A stretch of 22,388 nt of DNA from CAZNNH01 sp964574335 (GCA_964574335.1 CAZNNH010000094.1:1-22388), one strand, 5' to 3'. Numbered from the stretch's first letter, positions 1-7,820 are shown. The notes: generated by a model not told the origin, from the sequence alone. Translations and numbers: made by a program.

Positions 1-260
1 ACCTCGTGGCGGGGCCGTGTTCGGGGCCAGGAAGGGTATCCAACACTCGTGCCAGGCCGGGTCAAGGACGTCTGGAGTCTGTGATGCGGACTCGAGCGAC
101 GGGGTTTGAACGAAAGATCACGGCGTTCTCCGGGCGGCCCGGACGTGGTCCGTCCGTCCCAGGATTGGGACGGACGAGTCTCGCGCCCGGACAGATCAGG
201 CCGAGCTCGTCCCCGGGTACGGATGAAGCGTGTGTCATCGAGAAGGATGAGGGGCGCTTG
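1..260. other. Non-coding left edge with one strong hairpin
   Basis: I see no convincing coding sequence here. Short open frames exist on both strands but have arginine/proline-rich, low-complexity translations typical of chance frames in GC-rich DNA. The stretch lies downstream of the minus-strand zinc-ribbon operon, so it probably holds its 3' untranslated region and the hairpin listed separately. No tRNA or rRNA signature was found. Confidence 0.5.
151..176 (-). terminator. Possible hairpin terminator of the zinc-ribbon operon
   Basis: A perfect inverted repeat with 11-bp arms (151-161 and 166-176, core GTCCGTCCCA) and a 4-nt GGAT loop. It lies about 85 bp past the stop codon of the last zinc-ribbon gene on the minus strand. 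No T-rich tract follows on either strand, so if it terminates transcription it does so without a classical U-run. It could instead be an mRNA-stabilising 3' stem or a small palindromic repeat. Confidence 0.4.
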
Positions 261-893
261 CTAGCGTGCGGCCCGTGACCCCGGCTCCAGGGCCACGTGG
301 GGACGGATCGCCAGCGTCGGGTACGACAGGCCCGACACCGGGTCGACGAGGTGGTGGCCGTCGGCAAGCCACGGGAGGGCCACCACGGATACCGAGAGCA
401 CGTCGAGCGAGACGGCCGGGTCGGCGTGGTGGCGGACCCGCAGGATGGCGAGCGCCTGCTCCGGGCCCCGCGAGACCGGGCTACCGAGCGGGGCGGCGGC
501 GAGCTCCGGGTCGTACCGCATCGCCGTCAGGCGCGCCCCGACGTCCCCGAAGAGCTGGAGCCGGCTCACCCGGAACGCGTTGACCCAGACCGGCACGGGA
601 AGCGGGGAGCCCGCCGTCGGCCGGGCCGGCCCATGTGGTGGGCCGCTGGCGATCTCCAGCTCCGGGCCGGCGGCGAGGCGGAACAGGAAGAACGGCAGGC
701 GACACGCGGCCCCCGGCACCTCGGCTCGGAGCCTGAAGGTCCGTACGCCCCCCGACAGCCTCCCGTACAGGTCGACGATCTGCGAACAGGAGGTGCAGGC
801 GAACCAGGCGTCCCCTGCCTGTCCGAGCATGGCGGCCCCGCACTCCGGGCAGCGTCGGAGCACCACCAGCGCGCGGGTCGCGTCTCCGCTCAC
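261..893 (-). CDS. Zinc-ribbon protein, third gene of a zinc-ribbon trio
   Basis: Predicted 210-residue soluble protein of unknown function. A zinc ribbon is visible near the N-terminus: CPEC (C15, C18) and CTSC (C33, C36), 14 residues apart. The rest has no motif I recognise and no membrane segment. I chose the GTG at 893 because it overlaps the upstream gene's stop as GTGA, the same arrangement as at the previous junction, which suggests translational coupling. An in-frame start at 1052 would run deep into the upstream gene and adds a low-complexity, proline/arginine-rich N-terminus. Being last in the operon and lacking membrane helices, it may be the soluble partner of the two membrane-anchored zinc-ribbon proteins. 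Function is unknown. Confidence 0.75.
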   Translation of the reverse strand: MSGDATRALVVLRRCPECGAAMLGQAGDAWFACTSCSQIVDLYGRLSGGVRTFRLRAEVPGAACRLPFFLFRLAAGPELEIASGPPHGPARPTAGSPLPVPVWVNAFRVSRLQLFGDVGARLTAMRYDPELAAAPLGSPVSRGPEQALAILRVRHHADPAVSLDVLSVSVVALPWLADGHHLVDPVSGLSYPTLAIRPHVALEPGSRAAR

Positions 894-1861
894 GTCTCCC
901 GCCGGCGCCCGAAGGCGTTCTTGGCGGTTGCGAAGAACGCGTCCGCGGCCTTCTCGGGGAGGGTCTTCGGGGGACGGTTGACGGCGACCAGGCGATGGGT
1001 GGAACCTTCGGTGAGGACCTCCCAGCGGAAGCGGATCCGATCCCAGGACCATGCGGTGAGCCAGGCCAGCCCAGCGAGAAAGGCAGCCGCTGCGCCCAGG
1101 CCCAGCTCCCGCAGCCGGATCAGCAGCAGCAGGTGGTTGAGTCCCACCTTCCCGAGAAGTGCCGTGACGGCCGCCAGCAGGTAGAGCACGGCGATCGCGC
1201 TCGGCAGCCTTGCGGTCCGTGGGGCGGGCGCCCGGGCCTCGAGCAGCTCGCCGGTGGTGCCGTCGACGGAGGCCTCGTAGAGGTTGCGGCGGTAGCGGCA
1301 GCGGACGATCCAGAAAGGGACGTAGACGACGCGGACGACCTCCTCCAGGAGCACGGGCAACGGGTTGCCCTGCGGCAGCGGCGTGAGGCTCTTCGCGTCG
1401 ATGGCCGGATCGAACACGGTGCCCTGGGTCTGCAGCTCCAGGGGGTCGAAGGCGATGCGCTCGCCCGGGTCGGCCAGGGCGGTGCGCAGGGCGGCGACGG
1501 GCAGCTCGGCAACCTCCACGGCCGGGACCGACTCGACCGACTCGACGATCGCCGGGCCCCGGGCCAGCGTCCGCTCGACCTCGTAGAACGCCACGAAGAT
1601 CAGATGGGGCTCGTCGATCCGGGCGCGGGACGGGAATCCCGTCTCGACCAGCGGGCCGTGCCAGGCCGAAAGTGCCCGGGCGCGCGCCCGCTCGGCGCCC
1701 ACGGTCTCGGGTACTGTGAGGCGCGGCGGCGAGTCCGGCAGGCGCACGGCCAGGGGCTGTCCGCAGGACGGGCAGTCGACGGATCCCCCCACCGCAGTCG
1801 GGCCGAGCCCACCCCCGCAGGAAGGGCAGTTCAGGACGGCGGCGGTGGCGGCGGGTCTCAC
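890..1861 (-). CDS. Membrane-anchored zinc-ribbon protein with VPFW motif, second gene of trio
   Basis: Predicted 323 residues. An N-terminal zinc ribbon (C12/C15 and C30/C33, both CPSC) is followed by a soluble region. A VPFW motif at 181-184 then leads into a strand-rich stretch with YEASVDGTTGEL at 195-206, which resembles the 'VNGxTGxV' strand-turn of PepSY-like domains. Two hydrophobic segments (about 220-240 and 255-275) probably anchor it, with a charged tail after them. The GTG at 1861 overlaps the preceding stop as GTGA and leaves the ribbon 11 residues from the start; a start at 1903 would overlap the neighbour by about 45 bp. The zinc-ribbon plus P-F-W design recalls proteins often mislabelled as helicases or 'zinc ribbon domain-containing' in genomes. 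Real function is unknown. Confidence 0.8.
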   Translation of the reverse strand: MRPAATAAVLNCPSCGGGLGPTAVGGSVDCPSCGQPLAVRLPDSPPRLTVPETVGAERARARALSAWHGPLVETGFPSRARIDEPHLIFVAFYEVERTLARGPAIVESVESVPAVEVAELPVAALRTALADPGERIAFDPLELQTQGTVFDPAIDAKSLTPLPQGNPLPVLLEEVVRVVYVPFWIVRCRYRRNLYEASVDGTTGELLEARAPAPRTARLPSAIAVLYLLAAVTALLGKVGLNHLLLLIRLRELGLGAAAAFLAGLAWLTAWSWDRIRFRWEVLTEGSTHRLVAVNRPPKTLPEKAADAFFATAKNAFGRRRET

Positions 1862-2613
1862 AGGCGCTCGGTTCGGCCGATGAGGAGTCGGGCCGTCGCC
1901 CACCCCAGCGGACCCCCGAGGGCGAGCATCAGGAGGCCGCGGGCGGTGTAGCCCTGACCGGCGTAGATGAAGACGAAGCCGAGCAGCAGCACCGCGTAGG
2001 TCAGGGCCATGACCGTGGAGTAGAGGCGGTCGCGCCAGGTCTCCGACGAGACCGGCAGGGAGAAGGCGATCACCTGGCCCTGGGCGGCGTCGATCCAGAC
2101 GCGGTGCTTCCCGGAGCCGATCTCGAACCGGGTGTCCCAGAACGGGACGTGGAGGAGCATGGCGGCCCCATCCGGCCTGGGAGCCTTTCTCGCCAGCACA
2201 GCGTCGAGCAGGACCGTGGCCGGAACCACCCTGGCCTTGTCACCAAGCTCGTCGTGGTAGGCCTTCAGGTCTCCGGCGGGGAAGTGGAGGTGTTCGCTAC
2301 CGAGGGCGAGCAGCGGCGCTGCCGGCACCACCCGGATCCGGCCGTGTGTGGAGAAGGCCCAGAAGGGGAAGTAGACGAGCTTGGTCGCCACCTTGCGAGC
2401 TCGCCCCACGACCTCGCGCGACCGGAGCCAGCGGTCGAGCCGTGGCGGCAGCTCGGCATGCTGGACGGCCAGCGCCAGCGTGCAGTGGCGGACCGCCTGG
2501 CCGGGATCCACGTAGACCCGCGAGCCGCAGAATCGGCAGGCCACACAGGCGTCTTCTTCTTCCAGACGGATCTCGCCACCGCACTGCGGACACCGCAAGC
2601 CCGTCTGTCCCAC
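1858..2613 (-). CDS. Membrane-anchored zinc-ribbon protein, first gene of trio
   Basis: Predicted 251 residues, starting at a GTG. The N-terminal ribbon has CPQC (C8, C11) and CRFC (C26, C29), with an extra cysteine at 23. Two F/V-P-F-W motifs follow, FPFW at 82-85 and VPFW at 156-159. Each opens a similar strand-rich stretch, so the soluble part looks like an internal duplication. The second stretch ends in RVWIDAAQGQVIAF, again like the PepSY-type turn seen in the next gene. Two C-terminal helices at about 199-217 and 224-245 suggest a tail-anchored protein with the ribbon in the cytoplasm. A GGAG lies about 10 nt upstream, so the ribosome site is weak. This and the next two genes overlap and almost certainly form one operon. 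Function is unknown. Confidence 0.8.
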   Translation of the reverse strand: MGQTGLRCPQCGGEIRLEEEDACVACRFCGSRVYVDPGQAVRHCTLALAVQHAELPPRLDRWLRSREVVGRARKVATKLVYFPFWAFSTHGRIRVVPAAPLLALGSEHLHFPAGDLKAYHDELGDKARVVPATVLLDAVLARKAPRPDGAAMLLHVPFWDTRFEIGSGKHRVWIDAAQGQVIAFSLPVSSETWRDRLYSTVMALTYAVLLLGFVFIYAGQGYTARGLLMLALGGPLGWATARLLIGRTERL

Positions 2614-2776
2614 TGGTCGTATGCTCCGTGGGCCATTCTGCCTGGGGCCTGGGCTGCGGGCCTCGGTGGTGGGCCAACCTGGCTGGCTACTGCTACCACC
2701 TCATGGTCGGTGGAACGCCGCGGACTGGCGGCGAGGCTCGATCCTGGCCGGGCTTCGTCAGCCCCGTCTCCCCGTT
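2614..2776. other. Intergenic stretch with no recognised feature
   Basis: Between the small membrane protein frame and the GTG of the first zinc-ribbon gene. It should hold the promoter of the zinc-ribbon operon, but I find no good -35/-10 pair and no stable hairpin in it. The plus-strand frames here read as low-complexity sequence. Confidence 0.4.
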
Positions 2777-3004
2777 CTATGGCTCGCTCGGCGTTGGAGC
2801 AGGGGCCCCGTTGAACAGCTCCCTCACGCCCGGGCGCAACAGAATGACCAGGGACGCAATCCCAACAATGCCGCTGGCGAACATGCACGCGATGCATGAC
2901 ACTGCCGAGGTGGCCACGCAGAACCAGAAGTGAGCCGGGGCGCGGAATCGGGGGATGCGGGGCGAGATCTCAGTACCGGTAGAGGCGGACCCGCTGGATG
3001 GCAA
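2777..3004 (-). CDS. Probable small membrane protein
   Basis: An open frame of up to 75 codons whose second half does not look like a chance frame. A hydrophobic, cysteine-containing stretch (AHFWFCVATSAV through ASLVILL) could form one long or two short membrane helices. It ends in LRPGVRELFNG, a tail typical of small bacterial membrane proteins. The 5' end is uncertain: the first in-frame start is a TTG at 3004, which overlaps the end of the upstream hydrolase gene, and GTG or ATG codons inside the hydrophobic region are alternatives. It may be a short gene coupled to the hydrolase or the remnant of a larger one. I cannot assign a function. Confidence 0.4.
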   Translation of the reverse strand: MPSSGSASTGTEISPRIPRFRAPAHFWFCVATSAVSCIACMFASGIVGIASLVILLRPGVRELFNGAPAPTPSEP

Positions 3005-4634
3005 AGCGGCCGGGCTCCAGGCGCATGTGACGGCCCTGGTGGGTCTGGTCGCCGTTCAGCCAGCGGAGGTGCTGCCACTTCCCGTCATCGAAGCGGCCCT
3101 CCTCCACGCTCTGCAGGCCGACGTTCGGCCTGGGGCTACCGTCGAGCACGGCGAAGGTAACCGTGACTCCGATGCCGGCGAAGAGGAGCTCGTCGGGGGC
3201 GGTGGCGATCACCAGGCCGCCCGAGGGGAACGCCGGCGTCGTGGCGGGGCCGCCGCCGTCGGCGAGGGACGGGCCCGAGCCCCGCTCGAAGGAGGCATGC
3301 AGCACGTAGCCGCCCAGGCGGACCTCCTGCGGCGCCCGGTTGGTCGGGCTTTCGAGCAGCAGGCCGGCCATCGTCCCCCGGCCCTGGTGCTCGATCAGCA
3401 GCGGCGAGAGCTGCGCCACCAGGTCGTAGCCGGCCGAGAGCATCTCGGCGGCCGGGTCCGGGATCGACTCGATGGCGAACGGGCTGAAGCCGATGGCGCC
3501 ATGCTCGGCGAAGGCGTAGAGCGCGTTGGCGGCCGCGTCGGGGCTGCGGAGCGCCTCGGGGATGAAGAGCGGGTTGCCGCCGCGAACGTAGCGGCGCGTC
3601 CACTCGACGAAGGTCGGGAAGTAGATGTCGGGCGCCAGCAGGTCGATCGACGGGGCGCCCGATCGCCAGACGTCGAGGAGGTGCGGCAGCGGCCCCGCGC
3701 TCGGGTACTGGCCCGGCTGGTATCCGGGGCGGATCAGGGCGGCGTTGACGTACATCGGCAGCGGGTACTCGGCCTTGCCGGCGGCGGTCACGGCCTCGGT
3801 GAAGCGCGCGAAGTGCCAGGCCATGAACGTTTCTTCGGCGGCGGCCCCGGTGCCGAAGACCTCGCTCCAGGTCCCGCTGGCCCGGCCTCCGGCTGCCTGC
3901 CAGGTGGCGTGAAGCTCCGGCGCCAGGGTCTGGGCGTGGTCCGCCAGGTAGGCCATCAGGTCCTTCGGGACCGCCGAGGCGAAAGCGGCGTTCGCTGCCG
4001 GGGCGTGATCGCGCGCGTCGGGGATCATGCCGATCTCGTTCTCGACCTGGACCATCACCACCGTCCGGCGTGCGCTGTCGATCTCCCGGAGGTGCCGCAT
4101 CAGCGTCGCGAAGGCGCGCGCGTCGACTTCGCGATTCGTATCCGAGAACGGCGACAGGATCTCCAGGCTCCTGCCGGAGGCGTCCTGGCTGCGGGGGAAG
4201 CGCTCGGTGTCCCGCTTGACCCAGCCTGGCGCGTAGCACGACATGCTGTTCTTCCAGCTCCCGAACCAGAGCAGGACCAGGCGCATCCCGTGGGTGCTGG
4301 CGTCGGCCACCAGCCCGTCCACGGTGGCGAAGTCGAACCGCCCCTCCTCGGGCTCGATCAGGTCCCAGTAGACGGGCGTCACGACGGCGTTGAGGTGGAG
4401 GGCTTCGAGCTTTGGCCAGAAGGGCCGCAGGTAGTCCGGCTCGCCGCTGGAGTTGCCCAGCTCCCCGCCCCGGATCAGGAACGGCCGGCCGTCGACGATC
4501 AACTGCGTCGCCGTTCCCTGCCGGCGGAGATGCGGGATCTCGGGGCCCGCCTCGGCCCACGCGCTCGGCGAGGGACAGGTCAGGGCCACCAAGGCCAGGC
4601 AGGTACCGTGGATCCAGCCAGCGCCGCGTTGCAT
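2970..4634 (-). CDS. Secreted GH35-like beta-galactosidase (DUF5597-type)
   Basis: Predicted 554-residue glycoside hydrolase with a TIM-barrel core. A signal peptide covers residues 1-27 (hydrophobic TCLALVALTC, cleavage after AWA), so the enzyme is exported. The sequence begins like GH35/GH42 relatives: LIVDGRPFLIRGGELGNSS at 45-63, then PVYWDLIEPEEGRFDF at 87-102. The likely acid/base is E200 in VQVENEIG, and the likely nucleophile is E360 in LFIPEAL. The C-terminal third is beta-rich, as in the DUF5597 domain that follows the barrel in this subfamily. Known relatives release terminal beta-galactosyl residues from oligosaccharides; the substrate here cannot be read. The ATG has AAGGAG 5 nt upstream. 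No sugar transporter or TonB receptor is adjacent, so it is an isolated degradative gene. Confidence 0.85.
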   Translation of the reverse strand: MQRGAGWIHGTCLALVALTCPSPSAWAEAGPEIPHLRRQGTATQLIVDGRPFLIRGGELGNSSGEPDYLRPFWPKLEALHLNAVVTPVYWDLIEPEEGRFDFATVDGLVADASTHGMRLVLLWFGSWKNSMSCYAPGWVKRDTERFPRSQDASGRSLEILSPFSDTNREVDARAFATLMRHLREIDSARRTVVMVQVENEIGMIPDARDHAPAANAAFASAVPKDLMAYLADHAQTLAPELHATWQAAGGRASGTWSEVFGTGAAAEETFMAWHFARFTEAVTAAGKAEYPLPMYVNAALIRPGYQPGQYPSAGPLPHLLDVWRSGAPSIDLLAPDIYFPTFVEWTRRYVRGGNPLFIPEALRSPDAAANALYAFAEHGAIGFSPFAIESIPDPAAEMLSAGYDLVAQLSPLLIEHQGRGTMAGLLLESPTNRAPQEVRLGGYVLHASFERGSGPSLADGGGPATTPAFPSGGLVIATAPDELLFAGIGVTVTFAVLDGSPRPNVGLQSVEEGRFDDGKWQHLRWLNGDQTHQGRHMRLEPGRFAIQRVRLYRY

Positions 4635-4671
4635 CTCTTCTCCTTGGCTTGGAAAGTCAAAAGTCTAGACC

Positions 4672-4724
4672 TGACCCCGGAAAAGGCAAGGGCCGGGGGA
4701 GGAGGGTCACCTTCTCCGGCGTCA
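4672..4724. repeat. Imperfect inverted repeat with TGACCCCGG motif in a divergent intergenic region
   Basis: TGACCCCGGAAAAGG at 4672-4686 and CCTTCTCCGGCGTCA at 4710-4724 are reverse complements at 13 of 15 positions. AGTCTAGACC just before the left arm is echoed as a direct near-copy, AGTCTGGACC, at 4738-4747. Its TGACCCC core resembles the units at 10616-10739. It lies in the 212-bp gap between the divergent hydrolase and permease genes. The rest of the gap holds no gene; a weak TTGCCT/TAGACT pair with a 16-bp spacer could be the hydrolase promoter on the minus strand. Confidence 0.45.
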
Positions 4725-4821
4725 ACTCCACCCTTCGAGTCTGGACCCGGGGGCAGGTGCGGTCCAAGAGGCAAGCCGTCACGGAGCCGCCACGGCGGCT
4801 GCCTGCCTTCGAGGTGCTAGA

Positions 4822-4845
4822 CTCCCCCGGTACTGGGGGGGGAGG
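4822..4845 (+). promoter_or_regulatory. G8 tract and possible hairpin covering the permease ribosome-binding site
   Basis: The permease ATG at 4847 is preceded by eight Gs (4835-4842) running into the Shine-Dalgarno AGG. CTCCCCC at 4822-4828 is complementary to GGGGGAG at 4838-4844, so a 7-bp stem with a 9-nt loop could hide the ribosome site. The G tract could also vary in length by slippage, changing the spacing. The pairing is visible in the sequence; a regulatory role is inference. Confidence 0.35.
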
Positions 4846-4846
4846 A

Positions 4847-7093
4847 ATGGCCCTCGAGGTCCGGCTGAGCCGCGAGCTGCGGCTCGTGGACATTACGATG
4901 ATCGGTGTCGGCGCCATGATCGGCGCCGGCATCTTCGTTCTTACCGGTATCGCAGCAGGGGTGGCCGGCCCCGCGCTGGTCCTCGTCTTCGCCCTCAACG
5001 GCGTGGTGGCGCTGCTCACCGCGATGGCCTATGCGGAGCTGGGAAGCGCCTTCCACGACGCCGGGGGCGGCTACCTGTGGGTCAAGACGTCGCTGCCCGA
5101 CCCGAACGGCTTCCTCAGCGGCTGGATGTCCTGGTTCGCTCACGCGGTCGCCTGCTCGCTCTACGCCCTCGGTTTCGGCGCCTACTTCCGCCTGGTCCTC
5201 GAGGCCGCTGGCGTGCCGCCCTTCCACTGGGGCTTCATGACGCTCGAGAAGTGGCTGGCGGTCGTGACCTGCGCGCTGTTCTCCTACATCAACGTGAGGG
5301 GGGCCTCGGAGACGGGGAAGGCCGGCAACGTGGTGACGGTCGGCAAGATCGTCATCATCGGCGCCTTCGTCGCCGCTGGCCTGGTGACCATGGCCGCCCA
5401 CGGGGGCTGGCAGGTGGCGTTCCGCCCCTTCTTCTCGGCCGGGTGGACGGGCGTGTTCGCGGCGATGGGGCTGACGTTCATCGCCTTCGAAGGCTACGAG
5501 ATCATCGCCCAGACCAGCGAGGAGGTCGAGGACCCGAAGCGTAACGTGCCCCGGGCCGTCTTCCTCTCCCTGCTGATCGTGGTGCCCATCTACCTGCTGG
5601 TGGCCCTGGTGGCGATCGGGGCGGTGACGCCGCCGGCCGGCGTGGCCGTCACGGCATACCTCGGCCAACAGAAGGAGACCGCTCTCGTCACCGCCGCCAA
5701 CCAGTTCGTGGCCGGCGGCGGCGTCGTCCTGCTGGTCGGCGGCCTGCTGTCGACCCTCTCCGCGCTGAACGCCACCATCTACTCGTCCTCTCGGGTGGCG
5801 TTCGCCATGGCTCGGGACGCCAACCTCCCGCAGGCCCTGGCGCGCGTGCACCCCCGGCTCGCCACCCCGCACGTGGCGGTGATCTCCTCCGCCGTCCTCA
5901 TCATCGGCATGGCGGTGGCCCTGCCCATAGAAGACGTGGCGGCGGCCGCCGACATCATGTTCCTGCTCCTGTTCGTTCAGGTGAACGTCGCCGTGATCCG
6001 TCTCCGCAGGACGCGACCCGACCTGGACCGGGGCTTCTGGGTGCCGTGGATGCCGGTCGTACCCCTCGCCGCCATCGGGACGATGCTCTTCCTGGCCGTG
6101 GTTCTCTTCCAGCACTACCCGAGCGCGTGGTTCGCGGCGGCCGGCTGGATCGTGGCCGGGGTCGGCCTCTACTACGGCTACAGCCGCAGGCATGAGGCGG
6201 CCTTCGTCGAGCGCACCCTATGGATGGAGCGCCTCGAGCGCAAGGAGTACACGGTCCTGGTGGCGGTGTCGAGCCCGAAGACGATGCGCTCGCTGATGGA
6301 GGCGGGGATGGCCGTGGCCACCAAGCACCAGGGCGAGCTGGTGGTGCTGACGGTGGCCGAGGTCCCGGAGGGAGAGACGCTGATGGCCGGGCGGCGCCTG
6401 GTGCGGGAGCTGGAGCCGTTGCTCGACGAGGCGGTCCGTTTCGCGAGAGACCAGGGTGTCGAGGCGCGCCCGGTGGTGAAGATCGCCCGCCGGATCAGCC
6501 ACGGGATCGTGGAAACGGCCCGCGAGGAGCGCTGCAACTTCCTGATCATCGGTCAGCCCACCCCGGGGTCGATCTTCGAGCGTCTGGTGGCCTCGATCGT
6601 GGAACGCGTCCTCCAGGGTGCCCCCTGCCAGGTCGGCATCGTCTTCGGCAAGATCGACCCGGCCAAGATCCACAGCGTGCTGGTGCCGGTGACCAGCCGG
6701 AGCAACGCCAAGCTGGCGGCAGCGCTCGCCCCTGCATTCGCCGAGCGCTTCGGTGCCCAGACCAGCGCCATCACCGTCGTGTCGCGAGCGGCCTCGAAAC
6801 AGGAGACCGACCGGGTCTCCGCCGAGGCCCGCGCCGTCCTCGAGGCGGCGGGCCTGTCGGCCGACCTCAAGGTCCAGAGGCACCACGACGTGGCCCAGGG
6901 CATCACCCGGACCCTCGGACGGGGAGGGCTGGTGGTCATCGGCGCCCCGAGCACCGGGCCCGTCGCCGGCCTGCTCGGCGAGACGGTGCCCGGGCGGATC
7001 GCCAGGGGCGCCCGTAACCCGCTGATCGTCGTCCGCGACGTGGAGCCGCAGCGGCCCGGGCGTTTCGAGCGTCTCTTCTTCGCCGGCACGTGA
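4847..7093 (+). CDS. APC-family permease with two C-terminal universal stress protein domains
   Basis: Predicted 748 residues. Residues 1-445 form an APC-superfamily amino acid/amine transporter with about 12 helices. The glycine-rich TM1 motif IGVGAMIGAGIF is at 19-30, FIAFEGYEIIAQTSEEVEDPKRNVPRA matches the TM6 region in outline, and RVAFAMARDANLP is the usual loop before TM9. Two universal stress domains follow at about 465-601 and 608-731. Neither keeps a clean G-2x-G-9x-G(S/T) ATP loop: IIGQPTPGSIF and VIGAPSTGPVAG are the nearest matches. The USP part probably senses nucleotides or stress and gates the permease in the cytoplasm; substrate is unknown. I chose the ATG at 4847 for its GGAGG; the longer frame upstream encodes low-complexity sequence and crosses the intergenic repeat. 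Its stop overlaps the next gene as GTGA. Confidence 0.88.
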   Translation: MALEVRLSRELRLVDITMIGVGAMIGAGIFVLTGIAAGVAGPALVLVFALNGVVALLTAMAYAELGSAFHDAGGGYLWVKTSLPDPNGFLSGWMSWFAHAVACSLYALGFGAYFRLVLEAAGVPPFHWGFMTLEKWLAVVTCALFSYINVRGASETGKAGNVVTVGKIVIIGAFVAAGLVTMAAHGGWQVAFRPFFSAGWTGVFAAMGLTFIAFEGYEIIAQTSEEVEDPKRNVPRAVFLSLLIVVPIYLLVALVAIGAVTPPAGVAVTAYLGQQKETALVTAANQFVAGGGVVLLVGGLLSTLSALNATIYSSSRVAFAMARDANLPQALARVHPRLATPHVAVISSAVLIIGMAVALPIEDVAAAADIMFLLLFVQVNVAVIRLRRTRPDLDRGFWVPWMPVVPLAAIGTMLFLAVVLFQHYPSAWFAAAGWIVAGVGLYYGYSRRHEAAFVERTLWMERLERKEYTVLVAVSSPKTMRSLMEAGMAVATKHQGELVVLTVAEVPEGETLMAGRRLVRELEPLLDEAVRFARDQGVEARPVVKIARRISHGIVETAREERCNFLIIGQPTPGSIFERLVASIVERVLQGAPCQVGIVFGKIDPAKIHSVLVPVTSRSNAKLAAALAPAFAERFGAQTSAITVVSRAASKQETDRVSAEARAVLEAAGLSADLKVQRHHDVAQGITRTLGRGGLVVIGAPSTGPVAGLLGETVPGRIARGARNPLIVVRDVEPQRPGRFERLFFAGT

Positions 7094-7773
7094 GCGAGGC
7101 CCCGATGCAGCAAGCAGCCACCCAACCCCTCTTGGACTTCACCCAGCACCTGTCACGCTACATGCCGACCCTGGTGGCGGGGCTGGTGGTCCTGGCCCTC
7201 GGGATCGCCGTCGGCTGGATCGCCAAGCGGGCGGTGGTCAGCATCCTGGTCTGGCTCCGCCTGGACCGCCTGGGGGGGCGGGTCGGCTGGCGGGCCGCGT
7301 TCGCCAAGGGCGACGTCCGCGCCGCCCTCTACGAGGTCGTCGGCAGCGTGGTGATGGGCATCGTCATCCTGGTCTTCCTGGACAACGCCCTGGAGATCTG
7401 GGGCCTCAACGTGCTGTCGCGGATGATCGACTCGCTGGTCGTCTACATCCCCAACCTGGGCCTGGTCGCCGTCATCGCCGGCGTCGGCGTCCTCGTCGCC
7501 AACGTGGTCGGCGGGTGGGTCGAGGAGACGCTGGCGGAGGAGGAGTTCCCCCGCGCCCGGCTGGTCACCAAGCTGCTGAAGGGCCTCCTGCTCACCCTGG
7601 TGGGGGCGCTCGCCCTCTGGCAGTTGAACTTCGCCCGACAGCTCGTGCTGGCGGCCTTTCTGATCGGCTTCGGCTCCCTCGGGGTGGCGTTCGCTCTCGG
7701 CGTTGGGCTGGGCACCGCCCGGGCCATCCAGCGGGGCATCGAGTCGCTGTTCCAGAAGGACCGGGAGGACTGA
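7090..7773 (+). CDS. MscS-type conserved TM-helix membrane protein
   Basis: Predicted 227 residues with about five helices (25-46, 83-100, 112-140, 162-180, 185-208). The pattern matches the 'conserved TM helix' domain seen in small MscS-related proteins, including the glycine/alanine-rich last helix LIGFGSLGVAFALGVGLG that corresponds to the pore-lining type. The soluble beta domain of true MscS channels is absent, so it may be a pore-only or regulatory subunit. The frame opens at a GTG (7090) overlapping the permease stop, but that codon has no ribosome site. The ATG at 7105 has GAGG 5 nt upstream and is a good alternative start (222 residues). Overlap with the APC-USP gene implies joint translation and perhaps a shared role in turgor or solute flux. 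Confidence 0.75.
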   Translation: MSEAPMQQAATQPLLDFTQHLSRYMPTLVAGLVVLALGIAVGWIAKRAVVSILVWLRLDRLGGRVGWRAAFAKGDVRAALYEVVGSVVMGIVILVFLDNALEIWGLNVLSRMIDSLVVYIPNLGLVAVIAGVGVLVANVVGGWVEETLAEEEFPRARLVTKLLKGLLLTLVGALALWQLNFARQLVLAAFLIGFGSLGVAFALGVGLGTARAIQRGIESLFQKDRED

Positions 7774-7785
7774 GCGGCGGCGAAA

Positions 7786-7820
7786 CGAGCGCCGGAACGC
7801 CGATGACCGTGGTGCGCTCG
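7786..7820. terminator. Possible hairpin between convergent genes
   Basis: CGAGCGC at 7786-7792 pairs perfectly with GCGCTCG at 7814-7820 across a 21-nt GC-rich loop. It sits mostly in the 57-bp gap between the convergent TM-helix protein gene and the alpha/beta hydrolase gene. No T-tract follows, so a terminator role is only suggested by position. Confidence 0.25.

Noticed and set aside
4412..4846. In-frame upstream extension of the APC-USP permease
   Set aside because: It overlaps the divergent hydrolase gene, crosses the intergenic repeat and encodes Arg/Pro/Ser-rich sequence with no APC similarity; the ATG at 4847 has a ribosome site.
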